This document shows, piece by piece, positions 63,054 through 64,000 of a stretch of DNA of 64,000 nucleotides. Where the stretch lies: positions 2,108,001-2,172,000 of the forward strand of contig NZ_CP109785.1 in NCBI RefSeq assembly GCF_025913575.1. Direction: 5' to 3'. The stretch's first letter is position 1. Every line of letters begins with the position of its first letter. This stretch comes from Halocatena marina (lineage in GTDB: Archaea; Halobacteriota; Halobacteria; Halobacteriales; Haloarculaceae). Position numbers and translations under genes: made by a program. The notes under the pieces were generated by a model, which saw only the letters and a list, made by a program, of their open reading frames with translations, had not been told where the DNA came from and did no database searches.

Positions 63054-63476
63054 AACACCCTCACGGTTGTGTTCATATAGAGGAGTCTCCACTGTGGTTG
63101 TAAGTCTGTGTTGCGGCCAGTCATGTCACAGCTATCCAAATGAAGCTATTATCGCTGCTATATGAGACGCACAACCGTGATACGATACGAGAAACGATCG
63201 TCTGATTCGTGCGTTCGGCGCTGATTGTACATGGTGGAGGCGTCGATTTCGTATAGCTATTGTCATCAAATTGTATGACACAACTATTAGTGCTATTACC
63301 CATGCGAGAGCGGCGTTTAGGGATGCGCTTTGTCAGAGATAGCGGATAAGACAACCGATAGCAGGAGAGATCACTCTCGATACGGGCTTTGTGTCCGATA
63401 GTCTACTCATTACGATCGTCGGGAGACGCCAACTGTACACGGTATGTGTTGCACTAAAATTCTCGTTATCAGTACC
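63054..63476. other. 420-bp gap upstream of the siroheme reductase
   Basis: No gene seen. The stretch should hold the promoter of the reductase operon on the minus strand. It contains short TATA-like tracts (for example near 63260 and 63290) but none at the right distance to be convincing. The frame 63121-63354 has no recognisable product. Confidence 0.35.
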
Positions 63477-64000
63477 CTACCAGCCTTTCCCATCGACAAG
63501 CTGTGAGGGCGTGATGACATCCAGATCCGTGTTTTCGACATGATCGACGATCGCTTCGAAGGCGTCCACCGAAAGGGCGTCGTCGCCGCTACCGATGGCG
63601 TGGTAGGAGACGACAGCAAGCTGGTTGAACTCATTTGCAATGTCGAGCACTCGTCGGGTCCCACGAATATCAGTGCCCTGTACCCGAGAGATGAAACTCG
63701 GGTTGCTCGGGTGCTGTGCGTTGTTGGGACAGGCGCCGAACAGATAGCCCGTCTCGAAGAGCTCATCGATGAGACTGAGCGTCGCCTCGTTCACTCGGTT
63801 ATACGGGGCAACGAAATGACGTGCACCCTTTTTAAAGCCCATGATTTTGAGGTACTGTTGAGCCTGCTGAAGGATCCGGCGTTGTTCCTGTTCTTTCAGA
63901 TTCGGGAGGAGCTCGCTCGCGTGAGCGATCATATCCCAGTTCGCATTGCCCATCTCTTTCATCATCTGGTCAGTCACCCGGTCTTGTGCATTAACGGCGT
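63477..64000 (-). CDS. polysaccharide-deacetylase-like protein, C-terminal part (partial)
   Basis: The frame is open from the right edge to the stop at 63477, so the N-terminus is outside the window. Segments WDMIAHASELLPNL (metal-site-like His of the NodB fold), GARHFVAPYNRVNEATLSLI (the FxxPYN region) and VVSYHAIG with a C-terminal SQLVDG resemble archaeal polysaccharide deacetylases. The internal ATG/GTG at 63977 is not needed as a start. Substrate unknown, possibly an extracellular or surface glycan. Confidence 0.75.
   Translation of the reverse strand, partial: AVNAQDRVTDQMMKEMGNANWDMIAHASELLPNLKEQEQRRILQQAQQYLKIMGFKKGARHFVAPYNRVNEATLSLIDELFETGYLFGACPNNAQHPSNPSFISRVQGTDIRGTRRVLDIANEFNQLAVVSYHAIGSGDDALSVDAFEAIVDHVENTDLDVITPSQLVDGKGW

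Overview
The window is a stretch of a haloarchaeal (class Halobacteria) chromosome. The evidence is the acidic proteomes with Asp/Glu-rich linkers, Tat signal peptides on secreted proteins, a PGF-CTERM cell-surface anchor, an HTH_10 (bacterio-opsin-activator type) regulator, UPF0058, a DUF6293 regulator, GlpABC, a haloarchaeal-type menaquinone gene set, leaderless promoters (TATA box about 27 nt before the start codon) and an F420-dependent luciferase-like enzyme. GC content looks moderate for the class, with clearly AT-rich intergenic DNA. I cannot name the genus. I found no rRNA, tRNA, CRISPR array or intact insertion sequence.

Layout. 1-4.9 kb: a DUF6293 (CARF-like) regulator, an almost 1 kb gene-poor gap, then a tight sco-tlpA-ccdA operon for thiol redox and copper insertion, divergent from a Tat-exported protein. 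4.5-16.6 kb: the menaquinone pathway on the minus strand (menF, menD, menB, menA, menC, menE, followed by an NRDE protein and a wHTH gene). It is interrupted by a Tat-exported CAP-domain protein and by a plus-strand methyltransferase with two small membrane-protein genes. 16.6-19.3 kb: a non-coding segment bounded by a 24-nt direct repeat of a gene 3' end, then a sulfite-oxidase-like molybdoprotein, an RHH protein and UPF0058. 19.3-23.8 kb: a large PPC-repeat surface protein, hisD, an ArsR-like membrane regulator and a small membrane protein. 23.8-30 kb: a gap with two overlapping short ORFs, then glpABC and a FilR1-type regulator. 30-42 kb: metabolic and housekeeping genes (NAD-binding epimerase-like protein, cupins, 5-FTHF cyclo-ligase, AtoE transporter, MoaB with a His-rich tail, alcohol dehydrogenase, orphan PTS EIIC, P450). 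41-50 kb: a Tat-exported M14-type amidohydrolase, four tandem Asn-rich secreted paralogues, DoxX, then a peptidase group (M55 D-aminopeptidase, NlpC/P60, AstE-like). 50-55 kb: a surface-glycan module (GT2, GT4, RHH, flippase). 55-64 kb: SCP2, macro domain, FMN alpha-hydroxy-acid oxidase, LLM enzyme, MscS, and a siroheme sulfite/nitrite reductase coupled to an FrhB-like iron-sulfur protein, ending in a truncated deacetylase-like gene.

The least explained items are: (1) the operon of four Asn-rich secreted proteins; (2) two diverged copies (about 17.1 and 30.2 kb) of a roughly 190-nt element whose two helices are kept by compensatory changes, which suggests a structured RNA; (3) the 24-nt direct repeat enclosing one of those copies, resembling att sites at a gene 3' end; (4) two short ORFs with an ATGA overlap at 24.2 kb; (5) a split arrangement of the two parts fused in methanogen F420-dependent sulfite reductase; (6) a bacterial-wall-peptide-like peptidase set in an organism without peptidoglycan.
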